Shown: piece after piece, positions 36,036 through 48,590 of the stretch
Position numbering within the stretch: position 1 is the first letter of the stretch
How the letters are laid out: each line of letters begins with the position of its first letter
From: Beverwykella pulmonaria
Taxonomy: Eukaryota; Ascomycota; Dothideomycetes; Pleosporales; Melanommataceae
DNA length: 64,000 bases
Reading direction: 5' to 3'
Assembly (NCBI GenBank): GCA_001599595.1
Contig: BCHH01000006.1
Span: 1,175,197 to 1,239,196 of the forward strand
Position numbers and translations under genes: made by a program
Notes under the pieces: generated by a model
Told to the model about the DNA's origin: nothing
The model's database searches: none
Seen by the model: the letters and a program-made list of their open reading frames with translations, nothing else

Positions 36036-37313
36036 ATGTCCGAGCGATCACACATGGACGCTGAACATTTTACGTCTCACAATCGAAATTTCCCTAAGAA
36101 GAAGTGCGGTGCGTGGTTCCTTACCATTATCATGGACTCTGCTGATTCAAAATGCAGGGGTACTTGGTGCGACGGGCTCCGTTGGCCAGCGCTTCATTCT
36201 GCTCCTCGCTCTCCATCCACACTTCGTCCTCCATGCTGTTGGGGCTTCCGAACGCTCAGCAGGCAAGAAATACAAGGATGCGGTCAGGTGGAAGCAGTCC
36301 ATCCCATTTACGGAACGAATTGGCAACTTGGTAGTCAAAAAATGTGTTCCAGAAGATTTCAAAGATTGTGACCTGATCTTCTCTGGTCTGGATAGCGATG
36401 TGGCCGGAGACGTTGGTAGGAAAACCAGGTTACGCATCGGTACTAATGGCTAATTTATAGACAGAAATGGCCTTTATGAAGCACAACCTAGCCGTCTTCT
36501 CCAATGCAAAGAACTACCGCCAGGATCCACTCGTTCCGCTCGTTGTACCGACGGTCAATCTTACGCATCTCGATGTAATCACTCACCAGAGAAAGCACCA
36601 TGGGCTGGGCAAGGGCTTCCTAGTCTGTAATTCAAATTGCGCAGTCATCGGCATTGTCATTCCCTTCGCAGCCCTCCAATCTAAATTTGGCCCTGTGGCC
36701 CAAGTATCTGTTGTGACTATGCAAGCCGTCTCAGGAGCTGGATACCCAGGTGTCAGTAGCATGGACATCATCGACAACGTCGTACCCTTCATCTCTGGTG
36801 AGGAAGATAAGCTCCAGCCAGAAGCCCAGAAGATCCTGGGAAGCGTCAATGGAGAAGTCACGGGTTTCGTGGACCAGTCAATGAAGATTTCCGCAGCCTG
36901 CAACCGCGTGCCTGTCCTAGATGGACACACTGCTTGCGTGTCGCTCCGTTTCCAGAATCGCCCTCCTCCGAGCGCGGAAGAAGTGAAGAAGGCAATGAGG
37001 GAGTACATTTCTGAGGCCCAGACTCTTGGATGCCCCTCCTCTCCAGATAAAGCTATCATTGTCATGGAGGAGCAAGATCGGCCACAGCCTCGATTAGACC
37101 GTGAGACCGATAGAGGGTATGCGGTTAGTGTTGGGCGCATCAGAGAAGACGAGTCGGGTATCTTTGATATCATGTTTGTTGCGCTCAGTCACAATAGTGA
37201 GTATGCCTCAGCCACTGGTTTTGCGAAGATACTAATATGATCTAGCTGTCATTGGAGCAGCCGGATCTTCGATATTGAATGCGGAGGCGGCGGTGCTGAA
37301 GGGGTTTGCTTGA
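36036..37313 (+). CDS. HOM2: Aspartate-semialdehyde dehydrogenase
   Basis: Exons 36036-36108, 36158-36415, 36465-37196 and 37246-37313 give 376 residues, normal for the fungal enzyme. The N-terminal NADP-binding site reads [13 protein letters not shown]; the active-site cysteine lies in CNSNCAVIG (about residue 169). Further family segments are [16 protein letters not shown], the domain-2 stretch [21 protein letters not shown] and the C-terminal [19 protein letters not shown] formed across the last intron. It reduces aspartyl phosphate to aspartate semialdehyde, the branch point to threonine, methionine and isoleucine. The 24-residue leader before the Rossmann fold is a little longer than usual, but the start codon has a good context (GCACCATGT) and the next ATG is only six codons in. 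Confidence 0.95.
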
Positions 37314-37716
37314 AGGAGATTGAAATGGTAAATCAAAAGTGCTTTACTGTGTAGCCAGTGTTAGATACCATGGAAGAGAATGCGCCAATTCGTGCATCGA
37401 TGCACCCTTTTGGACATCGATGAGGCAATTTGTCAACGCTCTAGAACGCCCATTGTCTCACAAGACCATAGGAATGAATAAAAAACACTTAGAAACCATG
37501 AATGAGCACCAAGCAAGCTGTACCGTATTCTCGTAGTTGCAGTGTTGCAAACATTTGGAGAACGTGATGCTGAGTGGATAGAAAAGGCTAGTGCCGCCAA
37601 GATATCGCTTAGTCAACACCCACTATGCAACAAGCGAGAGTCGAAAATCTGTAAAACCACCCACCTGAGTTCAACGACCTAATCTTCAACCGCCATCCTC
37701 CGACAATACCGCAATC
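37314..37716. other. Intergenic, HOM2 to RPS4
   Basis: About 400 bp, no gene seen. The last 60 bases before the start are pyrimidine-rich, as expected of a ribosomal protein promoter. Confidence 0.6.
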
Positions 37717-38787
37717 ATGGGACGTGGACCAAAGAAGCACCAGAAGCGCCTGAGTGCGCCCTCGCACTGGCTCTTGGATAAACTGTCCGGTATGTGATGT
37801 GTTCACACAATCGCAGCAGCGCACAATTGACGCTCTCTAGGTGCCTATGCTCCCAAAGCCTCACCTGGTCCACACAAGCTCCGCGACTCGCTGCCTCTGG
37901 TCATCTTCCTCCGAAACCGCCTGAAGTATGCCCTCAACTCTCGCGAAGTCAAGGCCATCCTCATGCAACGCCTGGTCAAGGTTGATGGCAAGGTCCGCAC
38001 CGACAGCACCTACCCCGCTGGCTTCATGGACGTTATCACGCTCGAGAAGACTGGCGAAAACTTCCGCCTCATCTACGATACCAAGGGTCGCTACACGGTT
38101 CACCGGATAACTGCTGAGGAGGCAGAATATAAGCTGGGCAAAGTCAAGCGGGTTCAGCTTGGCAAGGGCGGAATTCCCTACTGTGTTACGCATGACGCGC
38201 GAACGTAAGTTTGCTGCCTCTATCAGCCGTTGGGCACAGTTTGGGCAAGGTGTTTGAGGGCGACCTCTTGCATCGGGCATCAGACTAGCCTATGGCGAAG
38301 TCATGAAGAAATGTATACTGAAGAGTTGTACAGAGTCCGTTACCCCGACCCCGCTATTAAGGTCAACGACACAGTCAAGATCGACCTTGCCACTGGCAAG
38401 ATCTCCGAGTTCATCCATTTCGACACTGGTGTCATTGCTATGATCACTGGCGGTCGCAACATGGTAAGCTGATATGATAGAGGACTTTTCTTTCCAGATG
38501 CTGATGGATGCTTAGGGTCGTGTTGGTGTCATCACTCACCGTGAGCGTCACGACGGAGGTTTCAACGTTGTCCACATCAAGGACGCCGTCGACAATGAGT
38601 TCTCCACCCGCGAGGCTAATGTCTTGTAAGTGTGGCCGCAAGACCGTTTCCGCAGGGTAATTGCTAACATATCGGCAGCGTCATCGGTCGCGAGAAGCCA
38701 TGGGTTAGCCTGCCTAAGGGCAAGGGCGTCAAGCTCACCATTGCTGACGAACGCGATCGTCGCCGGGCCCAGGCGCTTGCTGCTTAG
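37717..38787 (+). CDS. RPS4: 40S ribosomal protein eS4
   Basis: Exons 37717-37789, 37841-38204, 38334-38463, 38516-38625 and 38679-38787 give 261 residues, the same length as the yeast protein. Starts [20 protein letters not shown]; contains the S4-like segment [20 protein letters not shown], the central domain and the KOW motif region [19 protein letters not shown], and ends [20 protein letters not shown]. It is a component of the small ribosomal subunit body. All introns are short GT-AG. Confidence 0.96.
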
Positions 38788-40068
38788 GTGCGGATGAATT
38801 GAGCGAAAAGGTGGTTAGCATATGAGGTTCATGTGGGTGCACCCTACACAGGACTCGGATTCTCTATCTTACACCAGGCGTTGGTCACTCGTGGGGAAGT
38901 TTAACGGGCCTGGGGCGATCTGCATAACAAATGAATATCAAAAATGAATCAACCAAATGACCTTGGAACCCTGCGAGATTTGCCAAGTGATGAAAACACT
39001 CATACTCCTAACCGGGTCACAGGGTTTTGAGTACCAATATTACACGTTCCCACATCCAAGGAGCATCACTGAGAGTCCAGGGAGACGGCAAAAGAATTAA
39101 AGTTGCCATAATAAACCCAACTGTATCTGCCAGCACACTCTTACAGCCTCCTAAAAATCCTCCTAGGTACACCCCTATTGTTCTCCTTATATATGGGAAC
39201 ATACAGAACACTTAATGGTACAGGTGGATAGGCTGGGTATTTTTGGGTGTTTTGGCATGCCGAAACGTCGCGGCTCTGGGAGAACGATAATGGGAGTGCG
39301 CACTAATGCCGAGGGGCCTCAGGAGAAGCCAATAGAGAGGCTGCATCCAATTACGGAGCCAAGGACTAGGCTGGATCTGACACAGAGGCTCTCTCACATT
39401 GCGGTGTTTGAGGCAGAGAGAGTGGTGACGGGGGCGTCCACTTTGCCATGCGTGGCGGTGCGCCAGGCGCTCTGTGCGATGTCTGGAATTAAACTCGCGC
39501 TCTGGGTAACGCTGGAAGCGGACTGGAGTGCGACGCGGACGGCGTGGTGTACAGTGTGTCTCTTCACGGCGGGCACCACACGTGCAGCTGGAAGCAAACA
39601 TTGCAGACTGGAATACCGGTATTCACGGGTCCTGAGAGTCCAGATATCAAGTTCTTCGTGCATATTCGTGCATACGAGGCGTCCACTAGCCCCCATCAAC
39701 GGGCCCGTTCGCCCTTTCTCCTGGTTAGTTCACTCAAGCGCCTCATCACCAACGTCTTCCCACCCCCGCGCAACAACCCGCCCACTGCTCGTCTCCCACC
39801 TTCATACCGACGACGACGACGTTGCGCACTTGGTCGCTGTCCCAATGCCATTGCAAGCAACGCCCGCCCTCTCGAATCCGTCGTTCGCTTCACGCATAGA
39901 GACCTGTTTTCGACCTGTCTCACCAGCGTAACCACCGCTTGCATCCCCACGGACTCACCCACGCACCTCACTCCACGTCCGCAACTACCCACAACACCAC
40001 TCCAGTCTTGAAGACCGGTCTTTGGCGAGCCGGATCTTTGCGCAAGACTTGCCTTATTCTTCGCCATC
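38788..40068. other. Intergenic, RPS4 to palI
   Basis: About 1.3 kb. A 238-codon frame at 39215-39931 and overlapping frames on both strands lack any domain-like sequence; the region is more likely the long leader and promoter of the pH-response gene. It becomes pyrimidine-rich toward 39940. Confidence 0.5.
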
Positions 40069-42410
40069 ATGCTGCGGCCGGCCACGCCCTTGTCCATTCT
40101 ATTCTTCGTCGCATTTGTCCTGCTACTCCTGTCAACGCTCTCCACCCCCATCATTCGCGGCATCCCGCTTGCCACCTTCCAGGGTGTCAACTTTGGCGTC
40201 TTGGGATACTGCAATGGCAATAATTGCGATGGGCCCAGGATTGGCTATGGCACCGGTATGTGTTGTGAAAAGGAGGCTGATACGCGCCAAAGGATCGCCA
40301 ACGCGCAGGCCCTAGAGAACGTATGGGAACTGACAATTGTACTGCAGATGGCTTGTTTTCCACGGCTCCCGACGACGAATTTTCGCTGCCCTCGAGGACC
40401 CGACATTCGTTATCTTCGATTCTCATCGTGCACCCAGTTGCCGCTTTGTTAACGCTAATATGCTTTGCCCTCGCCGTTGCGGCGCACTTCCACTCACCCG
40501 CTCACTCGCCCCGCTACCTGCTGGCCCTTCTCATTCTCACGTTCCCGACGCTTTTGGTCTCGCTGCTGGCCTTTCTCGTGGACATTTTGCTGTTCGTTCC
40601 GCATATGGCGTGGGGAGGATGGATTGTCTTGGCCGCGACCATCATCATTACTGCGAGCGGAGTAGTCACTTGTGCGATGCGACGGACTCTGGTTAGCCGC
40701 AAGGCGAGGAAGAAGCGGATTGCAGAGAATGCTGAAATGAACGGGGACGCCTACTACGCAAATCGCAACGTCGGCGCACCTGTCGACAACTTGCCAAAGG
40801 CCGAATCTCCACCCCCGCTGTCTAGCGAAACAATGGGATCATTGGACTCAGGAAGGGACAAACCCGGATTTGCGACCTTCGAACTTCAAAAGCAGCAGAC
40901 GCATGATGATACGACACCGTTAAACCCCCGGAACCCTTCGCTCAAAACCAACAGCAGTAATGGAAGAGATGGTTCAGACAGGTCCCAAAACCCTTCGCGA
41001 GGCCCCTCAACTCGTGGGCGACAACCAGTGGATCAATACGGAAACCCAATTCCACCGTTGCCAATGGACGGCTACATGATGCAGAATCAACCGCGCATGG
41101 GTCCGTCACCTCCAAACAGGGGAGGACCTCAGATGTATGGACGTGGAAGAGGAGGATTCCCGCCAAGAGGCGGCTATGGGCCACCAAGAGGCGGCTATGG
41201 ACCACCAAGAGGAGGCTACGGGCCGCCAAGAGGAGGCTACGGTCCACGAGGAGGCATGAGAGGGGGTCCACCACCAGGCTGGAATGGGAATGGAAACGGC
41301 AGGGATATGCGCGGTCCTGGCCCTGGACCGATGCCAGGGCCCGGTCCCATGGGTCGAGGAGCACCTCCGCCTGGATACAACAACGACTTTTACGCACAAG
41401 GCCCACCTCTCCGCAATGAGCCCTCGCCATATGGAACTCGGGGCCAATCTCCACCTCAGGCCATGCAACCTCGACTGCCAATCGGCCAAGCTATCGAAAT
41501 GGACGCTCGGACCGGTACTCCAGTTAACCAAAGCCAGCAAACCCAAAACTATGGTCTTAGGGAGAGTGATGGCGATGTGCAAGGCATGTTGGCTCTTCAG
41601 CAAGGTGGTTTTGCAGCGCAGCCCCCAGCACGTCGACCAAGTGGACCCTTAAGTCCAACGAGCAACTACTCTTCAGAGTAAGGCCATATCCATATCATTT
41701 TTTAATTACTTCTAACCGTTTCCAGCGAACCTCCTAACGTTCCAGCACAAGCCGGTTGGAATCCATCGGATCAGGCTCTTCAAACTAACAGCAGTAACAG
41801 CCGCGGCCTATCACCTATTCAAGACTCCCCAGTCGAACTTCCCGCACAGGCGTCTACGGTCGGCATGCCTCGTAACGAGAGAAGCTCCGACTATTACGAA
41901 GATGTTGATCCCCGTTTTGCCGAGCCAATGAAGTACAACGCTCAACCAGACCCGATGCCTGCATCCTTACTGCCTGGCGGTTTTTCTTCCAATCCCAATC
42001 TTCTCAATCTCTCCAACCCATCGCTCAATACAAGTGATCCTAATTTAAGGCGGAACTCATCATACGATGACATGCAGGATGGCTCGCGCTCTCCCGCCGC
42101 TTCAGAGGCGTCTCACTTCACCTCAGTATCTCAGCGTGGTGTCAACCCCGCCTGGAGACCGCCCCCGCCAGGAAGTGGGCCTCCGATGCCAGGCAACTTC
42201 CCTCCGTACGGGGCACGACGCCCCATGAGACAAGAGGATGTGATACTCGAGGCCAACGCGGCTAACCCCGACTTCGCCGTCCCAGGAGCCGAGTTTGGAC
42301 GAGGGCGAGGGCGAGGACGCGGGGGCAGGGGAGGTAGGGGAGCCGTGCCTCCTACAATGCTGGCCGGACCAGGGATGGGAAATCAGGGCAGATACCCGAC
42401 TGCCATCTAA
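40069..42410 (+). CDS. palI: pH-response regulator palI/RIM9 (SUR7/PalI-type four-helix membrane protein)
   Basis: Exons 40069-40255, 40348-41677 and 41726-42410 give 733 residues. The N-terminus has a first membrane helix (SILFFVAFVLLLLSTLS), then the family motif GVLGYCNG in the outer loop, and three further helices up to about residue 175. These four helices define the PalI/Rim9 family, which helps place the PalH/Rim21 alkaline-pH sensor at the plasma membrane. The remaining 550 residues are a disordered cytosolic tail, Pro/Gly/Asn-rich, with four perfect-register GGYGPPR units (41163-41246) and a terminal GRGRGRGRGGRGGRG block. The long tail is normal for filamentous fungi but variable in length. 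Confidence 0.9.
41163..41246 (+). repeat. Four-copy 21-bp in-frame repeat in palI
   Basis: Four 21-bp units beginning CCAAGAGG, each encoding PPRGGYG with silent changes between copies. The multiple-of-three length preserves the frame, so copy number can vary without breaking the protein. Confidence 0.9.
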
Positions 42411-43734
42411 CGCCACACAAGGACGCTGGAATCTATTCGAACATGTGCCAGTTGCGGGAGCAGGCTTTCTCGATCCTGGGCTACGATCTGGTCATCGCTC
42501 GTGGCATGCTACCCACTTTACTTCTCTTCTACACTCTTCACCTGTTCTCGGCTGGCTCGGACATCGACTACTTGGCATTGTTCGGCGACTGGCCCTGACG
42601 GAACGGTCCGCCCGACCCCTCTCTTGTGTTTGATTGTTACGATATTGCGCTGCTACCTTCGATCTTTTTGTACAAAAGTTACCCACAAGCGCCGTCACTT
42701 TTTGATTTGAGCTTCCAAAACGGAGCTGTTTTTAGACGGGGCATACCTTTCTGATATTCTCGACTAGCACTTCCTCTCCCTTGACGTCGACAGGGATTTC
42801 TCGATCTCGCTCGTGCCTCGATAACAAGGAGGAAGTGTCAGAAAGCGCTGCATCCTTGGATCCTGCATTTCTACGTAATTAATTTCTAGTGAGCGGACCG
42901 CTGCTTGTTCGCACGCGTACGAGTTTGGCCGCTTTTCCTCGTCTTCCTTTTCCTTTTCTTTTTATCTCTGCGGCCAACATTTTGGCAGTGTAACACTTAC
43001 GAACATTCGAGTTTTCTTTGGCGCGCAGGATGACGAAAGTACCATTCGAATAGGGAGCACAGACGTGGATCGTTTGCGAGGTAGAGGGCCGCAGGCTAGG
43101 CTTGACGAGGGTAGGGAGCCTGGCTTCAGGGGTTCTGTGCTCAGCTGGTTGGCGCAGGTGGGGGGAATATATGGATTGTATGTACTAGGACCGGAGAGCG
43201 TAACGGATTGTGGATGACAGGAAACAGGAGTCAGGAGAAGTATACAGTAGCGGTTGAATCAAAGCTTTATGCCATGGATGCAATTGAAAGTGTACTTCAT
43301 GCAGTAGGGCTTCCCGAGGCCTGTCTGATCGCTTTGCCATCGCACCGGTATTGCGTCCCGCAGATTAGTTTGCCTCCTCACTGGCTCGGTCGTACAACGG
43401 AGGCTGAAAGCTTGGACCTTCGCCCGGGCCGCCAAGCCATATTCCGATGTCATGGACATAACCACCGGAACCACGCCGCTCACTGGACACAACCATCCGC
43501 CTGCGTACACCCAACTCACACGACGAACACGAAAGTAAGCCCATCCATTCGTTCATCTAAACACGCGCAATTCTGCATCCGCTCGCTCGCACGCATCCGC
43601 TCTCTCCGCCGAACACAGACCCTCTCTTGCCCTGCCACCGACCCAGCCCCGGAGCTTGACACGACACGTTACCCGCAAATGGGCTCACTCGGCGTGGCTC
43701 GGAATACCTGAACAAGCACACATCGGCCCAAGCA
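42411..43734. other. Intergenic, palI to the SMP-domain gene
   Basis: About 1.3 kb with no convincing gene. A CT-rich run lies at 42945-42970. The frame at 43208-43711 lacks family features and probably belongs to the leader. Confidence 0.5.
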
Positions 43735-46700
43735 ATGGGCCTGCTAGTCTTTCTAGCTGCGTATTTGCTTGGAGGCCTCACCTTTATACCACTTGTGCTT
43801 TGGGTCGGGGTTGTTCTAGGGACCAGCAAGGTCGATGGCAGTAGCGACGTGAGAAAGGGAGCTGATGACAAGAAAGGGAACGAAGTGGAAGATGGATCCA
43901 CAGACAGAAGCAAGAGTGGCTCCGACGACGACTGGGGGCTGAATGATGTACGCATGGGGGGTTTGGATGGGCTGAAGCGACGTCCTCACGTTCCCGACGT
44001 AGCTGCCGGATACTTTGCCGTCTGCCGAGAATATGTGCCCGGGGGCATAAACGGAAAACCGCCGGAGCGTACCACGCCTGCTGGATCCGTAATCGCGACC
44101 GAGAGCCCGAGTGTATACCAGTCCATGTACAGGAGCATCTTTGACAGGAACAAGTCCTTCACCCCGACCCTGGATGGCGCCAACGGGAAGAGTAAGAAGG
44201 CGAGGAATGTCTTCTATGTCGTATTGAGGTACGTAGAGGAATTGGAATCGCTTTGTGTACAGGACAGCGTGTTGGGTAGGCTGGATAGGTTGGGGGCTGA
44301 CATTGTGAAAGGCTTGGGCATCTTATGCTCTACGATGATTCTGAACAGCTAGAAGTTCGCCATGTCATATCTCTCACCCACTATGATATTAGTATATATG
44401 CCGGAGGAGAGCCCATTCCTGAGGGAGAACTTTGGATCAAGCGAAATTGTATCCGATTGACTCAACGGCCTCAGCCGAACAACATGCCTTCCGATTCGAA
44501 GCCATATTACATATTCTCAGAGAACTGCTCGGAGAAGGAAGACTTCTACCACGCCATGCTGCAAAGTCTGGAGCATGACGCCGACGCGCAGCACAGCCCG
44601 CCACGTCCCCTGAAGTTCAACACCTCCGACCTGGTTAGGTTGGTGCAGCAACTCCATGCCTCTGAAGAAAATCTGCACACGCGCTGGATCAATGCGCTGA
44701 TAGGAAGGCTCTTCCTTGCGCTGTATAAAACGCCCGAAGTCGAAAGACATCTCTGGACCAAGATCACGAAGAAGATCGCCCGTGTACCCAAGCCAGCCCT
44801 GATTAGCAGTGTCAAGGTCCAAAAGATTGACATGGGCCACCTCCCGCCCTTCATTACTAATCCAAAGTTAAAGGAGTTGACCGTAGATGGCGACCTTACC
44901 GTCGAGGCCGATGTCAGCTACAAGGGCAATCTTCGCCTCGAGATTTCTGCAATTGCTCGCATTGAGCTTGGGTCTAGGTTCAAGGCCCGTGAGGTAACAC
45001 TCATCCTTGCCACCGTCTTGAAATCACTCGAAGGGCACATTCTCGTGAGGATAAAACCTCCGCCCAGTAATCGGATCTGGATCACTTTCGAATCCGCGCC
45101 AAAGATGGAACTGTCACTCGAACCTATCGTGAGCTCCCGACAGATCACATACGGTGTAATCCTTCGAGCCATCGAGAGTAGAATCCGGGAAGTCATGAGC
45201 GAGACTCTCGTGCTACCGAATTGGGACGATATTCCCTTCAGTGACACGTTGCTTCATCCATTCCGAGGCGGTATCTGGACGAATGACGGGAAAGATGCGG
45301 CGACTGGATATCAGCAGCAGGAAGATTCGGAGCAATATACCAATAGTGCTGATAAAGAGTCCGAGTTTGACGACTCGGAATCACAAGCATCGAGTGTGGC
45401 ACCGAGCATAGATGGAGCGACAAGGAGCATGCCTAGCTTGAGAGACACGGCCACACTCAGTCCTCGACGGCCCCTAACCTCCACTTCAAATCTGCCCGAT
45501 ACCGAGTCTACAGGCATTTCTTCTGGAACCGATGTGAGGACTCTAGCCAAGCCGAAAGCCATGCGATCTGGGTCATTTGCAAGCGCTGCAAGCCCCATCG
45601 TCAACATGAATACGGCAAACGCTTCCGTATCAACGAATGAAGACCGAAAGCGTAGTTCTGACGCGACTTCGGTCATGAAGACGACCATTTCTAGGTCTCA
45701 ACCAGCCTCGCCAGCAGAATCACCAGTCGGCTCGCCATCTAAGCACACTATCACTACTCCTCGTGATTCTCGGCGGAGCACTTCTCCAGCATCTCTCCAA
45801 GTAGCAGATCGCAGCCAGGGAAATGATTTCGAACCGCCACTGATCGGCGTATCGGCTACGGCTCCCAACCTCTCCTCTCCAGCTACCGATTCTCTAGAAT
45901 CAACACACGGCCATCCACATCTGAAGTCACGGCATGGAACCTCCATGTCCCTACCGCGTAACGCGTTTGCCTCGTCCGAAAAACGACAAACATTTAACCA
46001 ATCCCTAAACTCGGCCACCGCCGTAGCAAAGAAATGGCTCACATCACGCCAAAATCCAGACGCTCCTCCATCTCCCATGTCCGGAGGTCTCTTTTCGCGC
46101 CCACAAAACTCGCACAATGTCTCTGGGACACCCGAAGAGACGATACAAGACTTCCTGAATGGAACAACGTCCCAATCTTCCTCACAACAGGCAGACAATG
46201 GGATGGTCAGCCCACCCCTCGGATCCCCGGCTCATCCTATAGGCAGAGGGCAACCGCTCCCACCACCCGGCACACCGCTGCCGCATCCGCCCAAGCCAGA
46301 GAAAAGGACGGCGTGGAGTGTGCCTGCTGCAGCGGCGACTTTTGCGAATCTGACGAAGAGGAAGCAGGTGCACATGAAGCCGCCACCGCCACCGCCACCA
46401 CCACAAACTCAATTACATCAAATGGGGGACTCGGAGGCGATTTTCGAGTCGTCGTCTAGCCCGTCCGTGGCCCAACATAGGAAGAGTGAAGCTCGAGACG
46501 CGGAAAGCGACACACATAGGCGCAGGCCTTCTTCGTCTACCGCATCTAGTATCCCGCCTCCTTTACCCCCGAGAGAAGCGGAAAGCGATACACATCGGCG
46601 CAAGTCCTCAACCCAGTCCAACGCACCGCCGCCGTTGCCGAAGAGGCGACAACGGGTCTCGTCGGTCGCAGATGCCGCGGACAGGAATGCTCACATGCAG

Positions 46701-46928
46701 GAGAGCTTGTTTGTTGTAGAGGCTCCACCTCAAGATACTAGTGCACCTGCGAGTCCGATGGAACCTAGGGATATTGTGGGCGGCAGTGATTGGGAAAGCA
46801 GGAAGAGTGGGCACAGCGGACACAGTGGGAACAGTGGGAAAAGCAATAAGAATGAGGATGATGGAGAGGAGGGCGAGGGCGACGTTTTCCAAGGAATGGA
46901 GATGGATTTGGATGAGGGGTTTACATAG
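43735..46928 (+). CDS. NVJ2/TEX2-type ER membrane protein with PH and SMP lipid-transfer domains
   Basis: Exons 43735-44228 and 44312-46928 give 1036 residues. An N-terminal hydrophobic helix (LLVFLAAYLLGGLTFIPLVL) anchors it in the ER. Residues about 85-250 form a PH-like domain that spans the intron (VVLRLGHLMLYDDSEQLEV). Residues about 270-480 are the SMP domain, with RWINALIGRLFLALYKTPEV, TNPKLKELTVDGDLTVEADV, and VLPNWDDIPF at its end. SMP domains carry lipids between membranes at contact sites; yeast Nvj2 acts at nucleus-vacuole and ER-Golgi contacts. The 550-residue remainder is Ser/Pro-rich, disordered, with polyproline stretches that may bind SH3 domains, and an acidic end. Domain order and spacing fit the family well. 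Confidence 0.87.
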
Positions 46929-47238
46929 TTGGGTAGAACAAGGACTAATGGATATGAATTATGTGGTCCATGATGGTCACTAACTTCGTCATGCTCGTAA
47001 GGACTTCTGATTCCATTTTTCAACTGCTGTTTCCAAATAAAAAAAAAGTATATACAAGACTAACATCGGCCATTTGTACAGTCGTTTTACAAGTGCAAGC
47101 TTCATATACGAGTTAGTAGCCCCTATTGATATCAGTATCCAACTGCTACTATAAGATTTCACAAATCCAGATGCAACTTTCCAGCATGATCATTGCTTTG
47201 TCCATCATACACTCCGCTCCTACTCTTTCGGCTCATCT
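46929..47238. other. Intergenic between converging genes
   Basis: About 310 bp holding the 3' ends of two converging genes; includes a poly-A run near 47040. No gene seen. Confidence 0.6.
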
Positions 47239-48096
47239 CTATGAGAAGTCATCTCTCGACTTGCGCCGACTGGCATCTAAGAAGCTCCCACGACTCCGAT
47301 TCGACCTCGTAGACCTCTTCCGACCAAGCCCCGAGCCCGAATCCCGGCCCGCGGTGCCACCGACGCAGAAGAGCACGCTGGAGATGAAGAAGCACGCCAT
47401 AGCGGTCCAGGTGAAGGCGTAGAGCTTTGTACCGAGCTTGGCGCCGTAGCCGGCGGAGTGGAAGGCGTCGCGACCTTGCACAGTCCAGGCGGTCATAAGG
47501 GCAGCAGCCAGCGTCTGGAAGAATAGGGCGATTGCTACCGTGAGCCCGGACAGGTATCCGCCCAGACGGCTGCAGAGGGCGAGACAGCCGGTGAAGAGGC
47601 CGACTACCGCGAAGAAGAGAGCGATGAGGTAGAAGGCGAACATGAAGCGGGAGAGATAGTAGAAGCGGTGCGTCCTGGCATGCCAGTTAGTGCGAGAATA
47701 GAGGTTTGCTTAGGATGCGAAGATGTACCCAATAAATTGCTCAGGTACGTCTTCAGCGGTGCCGAAGTTGCGAGGAGGGTCGAAGGGGAGTGCTGGAACC
47801 GGGTTGCCGCAATTGGTGTTGCGGCCATTAGCTGGGTTCACGCTGCATATGGCGAAGAAGGTCCATCGAGCTGGGTTGCGGGCGTTGGGGATGTTGCTAA
47901 TGTCGCTTGCTTCTAGGAAGTAGAATTGGTCGAGGGGACTGCCATTGATGCCACCAGATAGCACGGTGAAGAACTGCAAGAGGACCCCACCAGCAAGGAT
48001 GATAAGAGAGACAACGCTGATGATGGATCCTGGATAGGGTTAGCAGCTAACAGTGCACGTGAAGGGCTATGGCAGGGATGGCGCACGAGTAACCAT
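47239..48096 (-). CDS. SUR7-family plasma membrane protein
   Basis: Minus-strand exons 48096-48087, 48029-47729 and 47674-47239 give 248 residues. The first coding exon is only 10 bases (ATG plus seven). Four membrane helices are visible: SIISVVSLIILAGGVLLQFF at the N-terminus, then a large outer loop, and three more from FMFAFYLIALFFAVVGLF to AMACFFISSVLFCVGG. The outer loop carries two cysteines (CSV...NCG), and the tail is basic (RKRSTRSNRSRGS). Family members mark eisosomes and act in cell-wall and endocytic organisation. It is a different family branch from the palI gene at 40-42 kb, although both share the four-helix architecture. Confidence 0.8.
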
Positions 48097-48590
48097 TGCG
48101 AGGAGCTGCTCTATAGAGCCGGACTGCAGGATTCCGCTATTAAAGAGAGGAGCAGCAGCAGCAGCAGACGCTTCGCGATGAGGAAGAAAGAGCAGACGAA
48201 AAGGAAGACGACGTGGAAGAACAGCTAGCAGCTTGGTTATGAGTCCGGGGCCAGCTAGGGTGTGACGTATTGGCACGGTTGGCTTTGTTCCATGGTGCCG
48301 CAGACAGCTCCATCACTGTGGGACGCGAGGAAGCTATCGGGCAACTGTCCGCAATGAGGTCACCCCATGTAGTGCTAAAGTGCGAAGTGCTGGGGGCACT
48401 CGCGGCCTGGGCCTGGGCCTTGCCATGTGAATCGTGGAGGAGTGAGGGCGCATCCTTGTGAACATCATCCGAAGCATGGTCGGAGCCAAGCAGCCCTATC
48501 GCGGAGCTTGCGGCAGCTGTCTCCGACCTGTCTCTCTCTCCACCAAAGCAAGCATCACACATCCCCAACCCCACACCTCAGTGCCACGCC
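48097..48590. other. Divergent promoter between the SUR7-like and ROGDI genes
   Basis: About 490 bp between diverging genes. The minus-strand frame at 48140-48574 is Ser/Ala-rich low complexity and not convincing. Confidence 0.55.

Noticed and set aside
39215..39931. 238-codon open frame between RPS4 and palI
   Set aside because: Random-looking sequence with an antisense frame of similar length; better explained as untranslated leader or promoter.
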